From Bacteroidales bacterium (lineage in GTDB: Bacteria; Bacteroidota; Bacteroidia; Bacteroidales; 4484-276), in assembly GCA_012523265.1 (NCBI GenBank), contig JAAYIU010000134.1:1-37452 (forward strand): DNA of 37,452 nt. The letters run 5' to 3'. Below, one piece after another: positions 1-10,341 of this stretch; the first letter of the stretch is position 1, and each line of letters starts with the position of its first letter. Made by a program: the position numbers and the translations under genes. Below the pieces are notes generated by a model. It was not told where the DNA came from. It worked only from the letters and a program-made list of their open reading frames with translations, and searched no databases.

Positions 1-683
1 CTATAAGCAAGGGAATCGCGAAAAGCAGCCGAAAACCAATTATACGAATAAGGACGCAGCCCCCCTTCAACGATTACCTGCAACTGTCCTTTGCATGTGC
101 CGGGGCAGCCTTTGTTGATCTGATTTACTTCGGCGAATACCATGCGCGGGTAGAGCCAAATCTGTACGCTGTCGGTGCAAACGATGGTGTTGGCGCTGTC
201 GCTGATTTGTACATAAATGGTGGTGGTATCGTTTTCGGGCGTCACTTCTACACAGGCACGCGTGCTAAAAGGAATGAAAAGCTCCGGGTCGTCAGAAGTC
301 CATTGATACATGAGCGTGTCGGGAACTACACACAGCGTCACCGGGTAAGAGTAGCAGGTCAGGATGGTATCCACCATGTCGATGTAGGCATTTTGCAGAA
401 TCACGAAAGTGGAATCTTCCACCACCGACATATCCTGACGGGTACAAAGCACGCTGTATTTTCCTGGCTGGTTGGCGATGATTGTCTGCGTTTGTTCGTC
501 GGTGCTCCACAGATAGCTGATAAACCCTTCGCCGGCATCCAGCAGCACGCTGTCGGTCATACATGCCCGTGTGGTATCTGCAAGCTGTGGCTCCTGCGCC
601 CCGGCACTGTCGAAAACATGCAGCAGCATCAATAGAATGATTGCGGTGATCGTCGAAAACTTGTTTTTGCTTTGTAATGCCAT
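1..683 (-). CDS. Secreted SprB-repeat / gliding-motility-type surface protein, N-terminal part (continues beyond left edge)
   Basis: Minus-strand reading from ATG at 683 stays open to position 1: MALQSKNKFSTITAIILLMLLHVFDSAGAQEPQLADTTRACMTDSVLLDAGEGFISYLWSTDE...VNQINKGCPGTCKGQLQVIVEGGLRPYSYNWFSAAF. Signal peptide plus SprB-repeat-like C.G.C.G...GG..PYSYNW motif. Not in ORF track because it has no stop inside the window. Confidence 0.8.
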   Translation of the reverse strand, partial: MALQSKNKFSTITAIILLMLLHVFDSAGAQEPQLADTTRACMTDSVLLDAGEGFISYLWSTDEQTQTIIANQPGKYSVLCTRQDMSVVEDSTFVILQNAYIDMVDTILTCYSYPVTLCVVPDTLMYQWTSDDPELFIPFSTRACVEVTPENDTTTIYVQISDSANTIVCTDSVQIWLYPRMVFAEVNQINKGCPGTCKGQLQVIVEGGLRPYSYNWFSAAFRDSLAY

Positions 684-995
684 GCTTTTTGTGCTCGTTT
701 TGGATCGCGAAAATAGAGATTATTCTGCAATTGCATCCTCACTTCGCTCACATCCTTCAGGTAAGTGATGAAAATGGTTTCCTGTCGAAAATATTGTAAT
801 CATCCATAAAAAATTCAGATGCACCTTTGGTTACAACATTTTTCATTGTCATCCATTTCTATTTTATTATTAAAATAATTGACAAAAAGACACTTGAAAT
901 CAGTTAGTTAACTGACAACATTGCTTCAAAATCCCGGTTTTGCCCGGTGGCCGGATGTTTGATAATTGATGTTTTCAACAAAAAAATTAAAACCT

Positions 996-3587
996 ATGAA
1001 CCTGAATAATTTCACTTTAAAAGCTCAGGAGGCCGTTCAGAAAGCACAGGAGATAGCGCAGGCATCGCAGCATCCGCAAATAGAGACTACGCATCTGCTC
1101 AAAGGCCTTCTGTTGATTGACGAAAATGTAATTCCATTTCTGCTAAAGAAAATGGATGTAGATATGAATGCATTATCTACCGGCCTCGACCGGTTGTTGC
1201 AGACCTATGCGCGGCAAACCGGCGGGCAGGTCTATCTGTCGGCTGATGCCAATACCGCTTTGCAAAAGGCGCTGTCGTACCTCAAGGAGTTCGGCGATGA
1301 GTTCGTAAGTATCGAGCACCTGTTGCTGGGTATCCTTTCGGTAAATGACAAAACCTCTGCTCTGCTTAATGAGCATGGTGTAAACCGCAGGAACCTGATC
1401 GAAGCTATCAAAATTTTGCGTAAAGGGCAAACTGTGAAAACACAAAATGCCGAAGATACCTACAACGCGTTGAATCGCTATGCACGAAATCTGAATGAGC
1501 TGGCTGCCAGTGGCAAGCTCGACCCGGTGATTGGTCGCGACGAAGAGATACGGCGCATCCTGCAAATTCTCTCGCGACGTACCAAAAACAACCCGATACT
1601 CATTGGTGAGCCTGGCGTGGGGAAAACCGCCATTGCCGAAGGTATTGCGCATCGTATTATTAATGGCGACGTGCCCGAAAACCTGAAGTCGAAACATATT
1701 TTTTCGCTCGACATGGGCGCTTTGATTGCCGGCGCCAAGTACAAAGGCGAATTTGAAGAGCGGCTCAAGAGCGTCATCAAAGAGGTGGTGGATTCCGATG
1801 GAGAGATCATGCTCTTTATCGATGAGATACATACCCTGGTGGGTGCCGGCGGCGGTGAAGGTGCTATGGACGCCGCCAACATTCTAAAACCGGCGCTTGC
1901 ACGCGGCGAGCTGCGCGCCATCGGTGCTACCACGCTCAAGGAATACCAGAAATATTTTGAAAAAGACAAAGCCCTCGAACGCCGTTTCCAGATTGTGATG
2001 GTGAATGAGCCTGACACCCTCGACGCCATCTCTATTTTGCGCGGACTAAAAGAGCGCTACGAAACACACCACCACGTGCGGATTAAAGACGATGCCATCA
2101 TTGCTGCCGTGGAGCTGTCGCAACGCTACATCACCGATCGTTTTCTTCCCGACAAGGCCATCGACCTGATTGATGAAGCTGCCGCCAAGCTGCGCCTCGA
2201 GATCAACTCGCTGCCCGAAGAACTCGACGAGATCGAGCGCCGCATCCGCCACCTGGAGATTGAGCGCGAAGCCATCAAACGCGAAAAGGACAAAGAAAAA
2301 CTGCGTCACTTACAGGAAGATATTGCCAACCTCAGCGAGCAGCGCAATGCTATGCGCGCCAGGTGGCAGGCCGAGAAGGAAGTGGTGGAGGCCATTCAAA
2401 ACCGCAAGAAAAACATCGAAGACCTGCGCCTGCAAGCCGACCGCGCCGAACGGGAAGGCGACTTTGGCAAAGTGGCCGAGATTCGTTACGGCAAAATTAA
2501 GGCACAGGAAGATGAGCTTGAAAAACTCAAAGCCCGCCTTAGCACACTGCAAGGCGACAGCCCAATGATCAACGAAGAGGTGGACAGCGAAAACATCGCC
2601 GAGATCGTCTCGCGATGGACGGGCATTCCGGTGAGCCGGATGCGGCAAAGCGAACGCGAGAAGCTGCTGCATCTCGAAAGCAAGCTGCATCAGCGCGTGG
2701 TAGGGCAGGAGGAAGGCATCACCGCCGTTGCCGACGCCATACGCCGCAGCCGCGCCGGATTGCAGGATACCCGTCGCCCCATAGGTTCATTTATATTTTT
2801 GGGAACCACCGGCGTTGGAAAAACCGAGTTGGCCAAAGCATTGGCCGAGTTTCTGTTTAACGACGAAAATTCGATGATCCGCATCGACATGTCGGTGTAC
2901 CAGGAGCGCCACACCGTGTCGCGGCTTGTTGGCGCCCCTCCCGGATATGTGGGCTACGAAGAGAGCGGCCAGCTTACCGAAGCCGTGCGCCGCAAGCCCT
3001 ATTCGGTGATACTGCTCGATGAGATTGAAAAAGCCCATCCCGACGTTTTTAACATCCTGCTGCAGGTGCTCGACGACGGCCGACTTACCGATAACAAAGG
3101 AAGGTTGCTGGATTTTAAAAATACCATCATCATTATGACCTCCAACATTGGCTCGCATTTGATACAGGAAAAGCTGGGCGCCGAAGATGGCAGCGACGAC
3201 GAGCAGAAGTTTGAAGCCGCCCGCCGGGAGGTTTTCGAGTTGCTCAAGCGCACCATTCGTCCGGAGTTTCTCAACCGTATCGACGAGATCATCATGTTCC
3301 GCCCGCTGTCGGAAAAACAAATTCGTGAAATTGTCGAATTGCAGATCCGCCTGTTGCAGAACCAGCTTGCCAAAAACGGTATTCATCTGGAACTAACGCC
3401 GGCAGCTTTGGATTGGATAGGCCACGCAGGCTTCGATCCGCAATATGGCGCCCGCCCGGTAAAACGCGTTATCCAGCGCAACCTGATGAACGCGCTTTCC
3501 AAAATGATCCTGGCAGGCCGCGTCACCCGCGACGACACCATCCAAATAGATGCGCAGCAAGGGGAGCTTACTTTTGCAAATGCGTAA
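996..3587 (+). CDS. clpB: ATP-dependent chaperone ClpB (Hsp100)
   Basis: [21 protein letters not shown] start, Clp N domain, two Walker A motifs ([16 protein letters not shown]), middle coiled coil, [39 protein letters not shown]-track start at 966 is probably upstream of the true ATG. Confidence 0.97.
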   Translation: MNLNNFTLKAQEAVQKAQEIAQASQHPQIETTHLLKGLLLIDENVIPFLLKKMDVDMNALSTGLDRLLQTYARQTGGQVYLSADANTALQKALSYLKEFGDEFVSIEHLLLGILSVNDKTSALLNEHGVNRRNLIEAIKILRKGQTVKTQNAEDTYNALNRYARNLNELAASGKLDPVIGRDEEIRRILQILSRRTKNNPILIGEPGVGKTAIAEGIAHRIINGDVPENLKSKHIFSLDMGALIAGAKYKGEFEERLKSVIKEVVDSDGEIMLFIDEIHTLVGAGGGEGAMDAANILKPALARGELRAIGATTLKEYQKYFEKDKALERRFQIVMVNEPDTLDAISILRGLKERYETHHHVRIKDDAIIAAVELSQRYITDRFLPDKAIDLIDEAAAKLRLEINSLPEELDEIERRIRHLEIEREAIKREKDKEKLRHLQEDIANLSEQRNAMRARWQAEKEVVEAIQNRKKNIEDLRLQADRAEREGDFGKVAEIRYGKIKAQEDELEKLKARLSTLQGDSPMINEEVDSENIAEIVSRWTGIPVSRMRQSEREKLLHLESKLHQRVVGQEEGITAVADAIRRSRAGLQDTRRPIGSFIFLGTTGVGKTELAKALAEFLFNDENSMIRIDMSVYQERHTVSRLVGAPPGYVGYEESGQLTEAVRRKPYSVILLDEIEKAHPDVFNILLQVLDDGRLTDNKGRLLDFKNTIIIMTSNIGSHLIQEKLGAEDGSDDEQKFEAARREVFELLKRTIRPEFLNRIDEIIMFRPLSEKQIREIVELQIRLLQNQLAKNGIHLELTPAALDWIGHAGFDPQYGARPVKRVIQRNLMNALSKMILAGRVTRDDTIQIDAQQGELTFANA

Positions 3588-3616
3588 ATATCTGTTGATA
3601 AAAAGAAAACAAAAAG

Positions 3617-3646
3617 AGCGAACCCCTCAGCGGTTCGCTTTTTTTT
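3617..3646 (+). terminator. Rho-independent terminator of clpB
   Basis: Perfect 8-bp stem AGCGAACC / GGTTCGCT with 7-nt loop followed by a T run. Confidence 0.85.
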
Positions 3647-3726
3647 AGAACTGCCCGTTATAACCTTTTGTATCCCCGAGGTTCTTGCCGTGATTGACAA
3701 AAACAAAAGGTTTTGATGTAAAATTA

Positions 3727-3948
3727 TTGTAACTATTTAGGTAGCGTCATTGAAATCCAAATCATCGTGACCCCATCCCCGACCTCCCGATAATCGGGAC
3801 AGGCATTCCCCTGAAGGAGAAGGGAGCCCCGCCGCACAAGCCACAGCAGCGGCCAGTGCGTTGGCATTCTCCCCCTTCAGGGGGAGCTAGAGGGGGTCTC
3901 TGGAAGTGGCCAAACCAGAGCTGCCGAAGGAGACCTATATAGTTACAA
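3727..3948. mobile_element. Putative MITE-like non-coding element with ~16-bp terminal inverted repeats
   Basis: TTGTAACTATTTAGGT (3727-3742) versus ACCTATATAGTTACAA (3933-3948), inverted with 1 mismatch. Flanked by ATTA (3723-3726) and ATTA (3949-3952). Internal subelement GACCCC...(3769) to GGGGTC (3898) with CCCCTGAAGG / CCTTCAGGGGG inverted pair. Confidence 0.5.
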
Positions 3949-3972
3949 ATTATTTAGCCAACTTATCACTAA

Positions 3973-4029
3973 CCCCGGCCTTTAGGCCGGGGATAAAAAA
4001 CGGCAAAAAAATCACTGGGCTTTAGCCCA
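3973..4029. repeat. REP-like palindromic pair
   Basis: CCCCGGCCTTTAGGCCGGGG (3973-3992) and TGGGCTTTAGCCCA (4016-4029), two hairpins sharing the CTTTAG core. Confidence 0.6.
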
Positions 4030-4338
4030 AATAAATAGAACATTATGATAAGTTCATGGAGAAAGTATGGATGTATAAAGTATGGCAGGGCTATCCAAAT
4101 CCGCTCTAAAGGGCAGGGTTATTCAAATGCTGCAGATGTGATACACTCAATAAAGAATATCAGAGACGAACAAAACAATGTGATTTCTAATTTTTCCTGG
4201 CAGCAGTTTCCTGCATTTCACTCCTCAAATGGAGCACTTCGGTGTTTTAGGCGAATGATTTCCGGCTTGCTTCTCCAGGCATACCTATTTTTGCCCATTG
4301 ATAATGAAATTAAAATGATTACAAAAAAGACTGGTAAA

Positions 4339-5427
4339 ATGAATTATAAAAATGTAAATCAGAGAAGCGTTATTTACGCCATCGGCATCGCAGTGATTCT
4401 GGCGGTATTATCTTCTTGTGGTTCGGGCAATGGCAAGGATTCCGACACTTACGTAAAGTTGGTAAAAACCGCCCGGGTTCAACAGGATTCGTTGGTTGAG
4501 CAAAAACAGTTTCCGGCGACTGTTAAGGAAAACCAAAAAATCAACCTTGCTTTTCGCGTGGCCGGCCCTATCAAGAAAATTCATGTCCGTGAAGGGGATT
4601 ATGTGAAAAAAGGGCAGTTGATTGCCGAAATGGATGCCCGCGATTATGAGGTGCAAAAAGCAGCCGCACAGGCACAGGTAGAACAACTGCGCTCGGAGTA
4701 CGCGCGCGTGCAGCAGTTGCACCGGCGAAACAGCGTTGCCGACAACGACTACGAAAAAATGAAGGCAGGCAAAGAGATGGCCGAAGCCAAGCTCGAAAAC
4801 GTTAACGACCAGTTGAACGATACCCGGTTGTACGCGCCGTTTTCGGGTTATGTTGCCGAAGTGATGTTCGACGACGGTGCACTGGTAAATCATGGAACAC
4901 CTATCGCTACAATGATCGACGTGAGCAAGCTCAGGGTAGAAATAAATGTGCCCTCCTCCATGTTTTTGAAAAGAGACGCAATTACAAAAATTGAATGTAC
5001 GCAGGATGATATTCCCGGAAAAACCTTTGCGCTCACCCTGGATAATTACAACATCAAAGCCAACAACAACGGCCTATATGCCATTTACCTGCATCACCAG
5101 CCCGACGCAAATTCGCCGTTAGCACCCGGGATGAATGTATCGGTGAAAATTTATTATACCACGCCCTTCAATTCTTTGCTTAGCCTTCCGGCAAATGCCG
5201 TGTTCGAAAAACAGAACGAAAGCTATGTGTGGCTTGTCGAGGACAACACGGTTCGCAGCAAGAAGATTGTGCTGAGCAAGCAGATCAGGAATGGAAATCT
5301 GCAGGTATCCGCTGGCCTTCAAGCCGGCGATCAGGTGGTGATTGGAGGTCTTAATCTCCTAAAAGAAAACGACACTGTGGAAATAGTGGCACCCGTGAGC
5401 AAATCAAACGTTGGTAATCTGTTGTAA
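4339..5427 (+). CDS. RND efflux periplasmic adaptor (membrane fusion) lipoprotein
   Basis: MNYKNVNQRSVIYAIGIAVILAVLSSCGSG lipobox; lipoyl/HlyD-like VAGPIKKIHVREGDYVKKGQLIAEMDARDYEVQ; followed directly by RND permease. ORF-track start at 4045 adds an unsupported ~98 aa extension. Confidence 0.92.
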   Translation: MNYKNVNQRSVIYAIGIAVILAVLSSCGSGNGKDSDTYVKLVKTARVQQDSLVEQKQFPATVKENQKINLAFRVAGPIKKIHVREGDYVKKGQLIAEMDARDYEVQKAAAQAQVEQLRSEYARVQQLHRRNSVADNDYEKMKAGKEMAEAKLENVNDQLNDTRLYAPFSGYVAEVMFDDGALVNHGTPIATMIDVSKLRVEINVPSSMFLKRDAITKIECTQDDIPGKTFALTLDNYNIKANNNGLYAIYLHHQPDANSPLAPGMNVSVKIYYTTPFNSLLSLPANAVFEKQNESYVWLVEDNTVRSKKIVLSKQIRNGNLQVSAGLQAGDQVVIGGLNLLKENDTVEIVAPVSKSNVGNLL

Positions 5428-5439
5428 AAAAATCCCGTC

Positions 5440-8400
5440 ATGCATATATCCGAATACGTTTTTAAGAAAAAGAACATTTTTTATTTCCTTTTGGTGGCCA
5501 TCGTTTTAGGCGGAATTTATTCGTACCAAAAGCTGAGCAAGCTCGAAGACCCTGAGATAGCGGTGATGATGGCCAATGTGGTAACGGTTTATCCGGGCGC
5601 ATCGGCGCACCAGGTGGAGATGGAGGTTACCAATGTGTTGGAAAACGAAATTTCGGCGCTGGCCGACATCAACAAGATAAAGTCGCGCTCCGAGGCCAAT
5701 GTATCGGTAATACAGATAGAGCTGGAGATGGACGTGCCACAAGACGACATTCCACAGCGTTGGGAATTCCTGCGCAGGAAGCTGGAACTGGCCATCCCCA
5801 AGCTACCCGAAGGGGTACAAAAACCCATCGTGATGGACGATATGGGCGATGTGTATGGGATGTTTTATGCCATGGTGGCCGACGATGGTTTTTCGTATCA
5901 GGAGATGAGCGACTACGCCAACTTTATCCGCAAAAACATGCTCGAGGTAGAAGGCGTGCGCAAGATCACCGTGTATGGCGAGCAGTCGCCCGAAATACAC
6001 ATTACCCTTTCGCCCGACAAGATGAGCGAGATGGGCGTTATGCCCTTACAGATTTTTTCGGCCTTGAGCGATCACACCAAAGTATTGTATGCCGGCAGTT
6101 TGCAGTCGGGAACAAAGCAATTGCGCGTTAACGTAGATGGCCAGGCCACTACCGTTGATGATATTCGTGATATTTTGATTACTGCTATTGGCGGCTCTTC
6201 CTTTAAGCTGGGCGATATTGCCACTGTGGAAATGGCTTACAACGAGCCTTTGCGAAACACTTTTTTTGTTAATAACCAAAAGGCATTGGGCATTGGCATT
6301 TCGATGGAGAGTGGCGACAACATTCTGAATGTGGGGAAAAGGGTAGAGAAGAAGCTATCCTCGTTGCGACATCAGATCCCTGCGGGTATCACTTTCGAGA
6401 AGGTGTTTTTTCAGCCCGAAAAGGTCGACGATGCAATCACAGGTTTTATGTGGAACCTCGTCATTTCGGTGCTTATCGTTATTGTAGTACTCATGTTTAC
6501 CATGGGCTTTCGTGGCGGGGTAATTATAGGCAGTGGCTTGGTGCTGACCATATTGGCCACTTTCCCGCTGTTGATGCTTGCCGATGGTACCATGCAGCGC
6601 ATTTCGCTGGGCGCTTTCATCGTGGCCATGGGCATGCTTGTGGACAACGCCATTGTGGTTTTGGATGGCATTTTAAAAGAAAAAGATAAAGGTTGCAAAG
6701 GGAAAACAGCGTACACCAAATCAGCTAAACAAACGGCTATCCCGCTTTTGGGTGCCACCATTATTGCCATAGCAGCATTCTTCCCCGTTTATCTTTCGCC
6801 CGATGCTGCCGGAACATATATACGCGATCTTTTTGTGGTATTGGCTATCTCCTTATCGGTGAGCTGGGTGCTGGCATTAACACAGGTACCCTTGTTTTCA
6901 GCCATTTTATTAAAAAATAGTAATAAGAAAAAAGGGCGGAAAGCTGTAAATTTCTATGATAAACCCATTTATCGAAGATTGACCCGGGTATTGGAATGGG
7001 GCATGCATCATCGGATATTTGTTGTTGCCTCCACCTTTGTGCTTTTATTCATCACTGTGCTGATGATAGGAAGGGTTGATCAAACATTCTTTCCTGATTT
7101 TAATTACAACCAATGTTACATCGAATATACACTACCCAGAGGCAGCAACGCCGATCAGGTGAACGAAGACTTAAAAGAAATCAGCGATTATTTTAATTCA
7201 TTGGACGAAGTGGAAATGGTGGTGAGCAGCCACGGAATGTCGCCCATGCGCTATTCGCTGGTACGCCCCATGATGACCGAAAATGCGGATAATTATGGAG
7301 AGCTTATCGTTAACTTCAGTGATTTCGAGACGATGATAAAAATGCGTCCGGTATTGGCTCAATATCTCCGCACGAGCTATCCCGAAGCCATGAGCCGCAT
7401 ACGCAAATATTCCATATCAATACTATCGTCGCACACGGTGGAAGCGGAGTTTACCGGTCCTGACCCGGCTGTATTGAAACATCTGAGCGACCAGGCACAA
7501 CAATACATGTTGCAAAATCCAAACGTGGACAAATATACCGTAAGCAGCGACTGGGAACCTAAGGCAAAATCTCTCACCGCAATTTATAACCCGCTCTCGG
7601 CCAACAAAGCCATGATCACACGCAACGACATCAGCAACGCCATACTTGCCGCAACCGACGGCTTGCCCATAACAAAAGTTTATCAGGGCGAAACGCCTTT
7701 GCAAGTCCGCCTGATGCTAAGAGAAAGCGATGGCAGCCGCATCGAAGATCTGAACGACATACCCGTATGGGGTGCTTTGCCAAATATACATGGGATCATG
7801 GATAACACTACTTTGCAAAAAATATCCACCGGCGCACTTAGCGCCAACGAAATGATCAAGACAGCCATTACCGCCGTACCTTTAAGCACCATTACGCATG
7901 GTGTGGAAATAGACTGGGAAGAACCGGTGGTGCGACGAGTAAACGGGAAAAGGGTGATACAGGCACAATGCGATGCTGTCGATGGCGTGGGGCCGGCGCA
8001 GGTTCAGGCCGAACTCGACGAGGCTATACGAAACATTAACATGCCTCCCGGCTATAGCTTTATGTGGGTGGGAGAATCGGAAATGAAAGTCGATGCGCTG
8101 AAAGGAATTCTCAGCTATCTGCCGCAGGCAGGAGGTATTATCCTGCTGGTGCTTTTGCTCTTGTTCAACGATTACCGCCGCCCGCTAATCATTGTCCTGT
8201 GCCTGCCACTATCTATTATTGGCATTGTTCCCGGTTTGTTACTCACCGGGCAGCCTTTTTCGTTTGTGGGCATTGTGGGGCTTATCGGCTTATCGGGCAT
8301 GATCATCAAAAACGCCATCGTGTTGCTCGACGAAATCCATTTGCGGCTCAAGGAAAGTCCTACGGCATACCGCGCTGTGGTCGATGCTACCATTTCCAGG

Positions 8401-8583
8401 GTGCGCCCGGTAATTATGGCTTCGCTTACCACCATTCTGGGCATGCTTCCGCTGCTCACCGACCCGATGTATCAGGCCATGGCCGTAACAATTATTTCGG
8501 GTCTTTTGGTCGGCACGCTCATCACCCTGGTCTTTGTTCCGCTGCTGTATTCGGTATTTTATCGTGTAAAAATCAACAGTTAG
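5440..8583 (+). CDS. RND efflux transporter permease (AcrB/HAE1-like)
   Basis: 1047 aa, two large periplasmic loops, TM segments typical of RND (GAFIVAMGMLVDNAIVVLDGI; GLIGLSGMIIKNAIVLLDEI). Confidence 0.95.
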   Translation: MHISEYVFKKKNIFYFLLVAIVLGGIYSYQKLSKLEDPEIAVMMANVVTVYPGASAHQVEMEVTNVLENEISALADINKIKSRSEANVSVIQIELEMDVPQDDIPQRWEFLRRKLELAIPKLPEGVQKPIVMDDMGDVYGMFYAMVADDGFSYQEMSDYANFIRKNMLEVEGVRKITVYGEQSPEIHITLSPDKMSEMGVMPLQIFSALSDHTKVLYAGSLQSGTKQLRVNVDGQATTVDDIRDILITAIGGSSFKLGDIATVEMAYNEPLRNTFFVNNQKALGIGISMESGDNILNVGKRVEKKLSSLRHQIPAGITFEKVFFQPEKVDDAITGFMWNLVISVLIVIVVLMFTMGFRGGVIIGSGLVLTILATFPLLMLADGTMQRISLGAFIVAMGMLVDNAIVVLDGILKEKDKGCKGKTAYTKSAKQTAIPLLGATIIAIAAFFPVYLSPDAAGTYIRDLFVVLAISLSVSWVLALTQVPLFSAILLKNSNKKKGRKAVNFYDKPIYRRLTRVLEWGMHHRIFVVASTFVLLFITVLMIGRVDQTFFPDFNYNQCYIEYTLPRGSNADQVNEDLKEISDYFNSLDEVEMVVSSHGMSPMRYSLVRPMMTENADNYGELIVNFSDFETMIKMRPVLAQYLRTSYPEAMSRIRKYSISILSSHTVEAEFTGPDPAVLKHLSDQAQQYMLQNPNVDKYTVSSDWEPKAKSLTAIYNPLSANKAMITRNDISNAILAATDGLPITKVYQGETPLQVRLMLRESDGSRIEDLNDIPVWGALPNIHGIMDNTTLQKISTGALSANEMIKTAITAVPLSTITHGVEIDWEEPVVRRVNGKRVIQAQCDAVDGVGPAQVQAELDEAIRNINMPPGYSFMWVGESEMKVDALKGILSYLPQAGGIILLVLLLLFNDYRRPLIIVLCLPLSIIGIVPGLLLTGQPFSFVGIVGLIGLSGMIIKNAIVLLDEIHLRLKESPTAYRAVVDATISRVRPVIMASLTTILGMLPLLTDPMYQAMAVTIISGLLVGTLITLVFVPLLYSVFYRVKINS

Positions 8584-8632
8584 TGACATCAGGAAATCTC
8601 GTGCTTTATTATTTTTTAATAAAAATAGAAAT

Positions 8633-10048
8633 ATGAAAAATACAACCTCAATAGTGTTTATCCTCCTGCTCTTCTCGGCTCACTTGCTGTCGGCTCAGCA
8701 AACGCTGGTACTGAACCGGGATGAATGCAGGCAAATGGCCATCGAAAATAGTGAGACATTGAAAATTGCCGACGAAAACATCAACATGGCGCAAGGTGAG
8801 AAAATGGCTGCCAAAGCAGCACGTCTGCCGCATATTTCGCTTTCCGGTACCGGCTTGTACTCGAAGCAGGAAATTAGCGAAGACCTCCTGCTGCCCACCC
8901 AGGCCTTCGACCCTGCAACCGGCGAATTGGTGCCCAACGTAGCCATCGACCCGGCCAGCGGCCAGCCCATCATTGGCCCCGACGGCAATCCCGTTTTTAA
9001 CCTCTACGGGTTTCTCCCACTCGATATCACAATGTATGGTACTGCCCTGGCAAATTTAGCGGCGCAGCAGCCCATCTATACCGGAGGCAAGATAAATGCC
9101 GGCAACAAAATGGCAAACATTGGCGAAAACATGGCCGGCAAGAACAAAATGCTGCAGCAAGCCGAACTTATCTATGCCACCGACCAGGCTTATTACCAAT
9201 ACCTTTCGGTGAAGGAAAAAGTAGCGCTGGCCGAAGAATATAAAAAGCTGCTCACCAGGCTTGCTGCGGTAGTGGAAGATAGCTACGAAACCGGGATGAT
9301 AAACCGAAACGAACTGCTCAAAGTGCAGGTGAAATACAACGAAGCCGCGCTGCAGGCACAGAAAGCCCAAACCGGACTGGCGTTGTCGCAAATGGCTTTG
9401 TGCCGTATCATCGGTGTGGATTTGAACACACAGTTGCAAATCACCGACAGCATAGCAAACGTAAGCATCAATCTGGATACCCTGAATAACTTGCGTGCCG
9501 GCAACCGCATCGAATATCAACTGATGCAAAGCCAAGTGGAAATGGCCGAACAAAACATAAAGATGGTACGTGGCGATTACCTGCCAACGGTGGGCGTTTC
9601 GGTGGGTTATAATTACCTGGTGATGGGATTGAAAGATATGGACAACTACGATCAACATGGCATCAACGCCCTGGCGAGCATCAATATACCCATCGTCACC
9701 TTTGGCGAACGAAAGGGCAAAATAAAATCGGCTAAAGCAGAATTTAATACCAAACAGCTTGAACTACAACAAGCCACCAATTATCTTCAACTCGAAATAG
9801 AACAGGCGCGCCTCAACTACACCGATGCCTGGACCCGTGTAGAAATGGCCCGCATCGCCCTGGAGCAGGCCAGCGAAAATATGCGCATCAGCGACGACAA
9901 CTATGAGGTGGGAATGGAAACTATTGTAAACGTGCTCGAAGCAAAAGCCGAATGGCAAAAGGCTTACAGCAATAAAATTGATGCACTCACCAACTTTAAA
10001 ATCCATGAAAGTAATTTACTGCGGGTTTCTAATCGTTTACAACCTTAA
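8633..10048 (+). CDS. TolC-family outer membrane efflux protein
   Basis: Signal peptide MKNTTSIVFILLLFSAHLLSAQ; OEP pattern (two repeats of long helices, IPIVTFGERKGKIKSAKAEF); third gene of RND operon. Confidence 0.93.
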   Translation: MKNTTSIVFILLLFSAHLLSAQQTLVLNRDECRQMAIENSETLKIADENINMAQGEKMAAKAARLPHISLSGTGLYSKQEISEDLLLPTQAFDPATGELVPNVAIDPASGQPIIGPDGNPVFNLYGFLPLDITMYGTALANLAAQQPIYTGGKINAGNKMANIGENMAGKNKMLQQAELIYATDQAYYQYLSVKEKVALAEEYKKLLTRLAAVVEDSYETGMINRNELLKVQVKYNEAALQAQKAQTGLALSQMALCRIIGVDLNTQLQITDSIANVSINLDTLNNLRAGNRIEYQLMQSQVEMAEQNIKMVRGDYLPTVGVSVGYNYLVMGLKDMDNYDQHGINALASINIPIVTFGERKGKIKSAKAEFNTKQLELQQATNYLQLEIEQARLNYTDAWTRVEMARIALEQASENMRISDDNYEVGMETIVNVLEAKAEWQKAYSNKIDALTNFKIHESNLLRVSNRLQP

Positions 10049-10097
10049 ATAATGCAGGTTAAGTTCTCGAATTATCATTAATGCGGCAGGTTAAGTT

Positions 10098-10157
10098 GCG
10101 AATTTCAAAGTCCACGAAAGCAATTTACTGCGGGTATTCAGTCGGCTGGAGAGGTGA
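10098..10157 (+). pseudogene. Orphan C-terminal tail of a second TolC-family gene
   Basis: Frame reads ANFKVHESNLLRVFSRLER*; the intact gene ends TNFKIHESNLLRVSNRLQP*. Differences are mostly at third codon positions. Confidence 0.7.
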
Positions 10158-10193
10158 GAGATGAGAGATGAGAAATGAGCGATGAGAAATGAA
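10151..10193. repeat. Low-complexity tandem GAGATGAGA/GAAATGAGC repeat
   Basis: gaggtgagagatgagagatgagaaatgagcgatgagaaatgaa; related sequence again near 10247-10275. Confidence 0.6.
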
Positions 10194-10341
10194 AGGTGGT
10201 GGAGTGTCTTTAGAGTCGTTACTGTTCTTAGAACCCAAAGATAGAGGTGAGGAGTGATGAGAGATGAGTAGAAAGTGTAAAGTAAGAAGTGAGCATTAGC
10301 ATAGTGCAAAAGTGTAGTTTTGTTTTATTGTGATAAACATC

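Noticed and set aside
4045-4338. 98-aa N-terminal extension of the adaptor ORF
   Set aside because: A lipoprotein signal starts at 4339; the upstream peptide lacks any recognised pattern, so it is treated as leader DNA.
10091-10309. 72-aa minus ORF (SSLISHLSSLISHL...)
   Set aside because: Translation of low-complexity GATGAGA repeats, not a credible gene.
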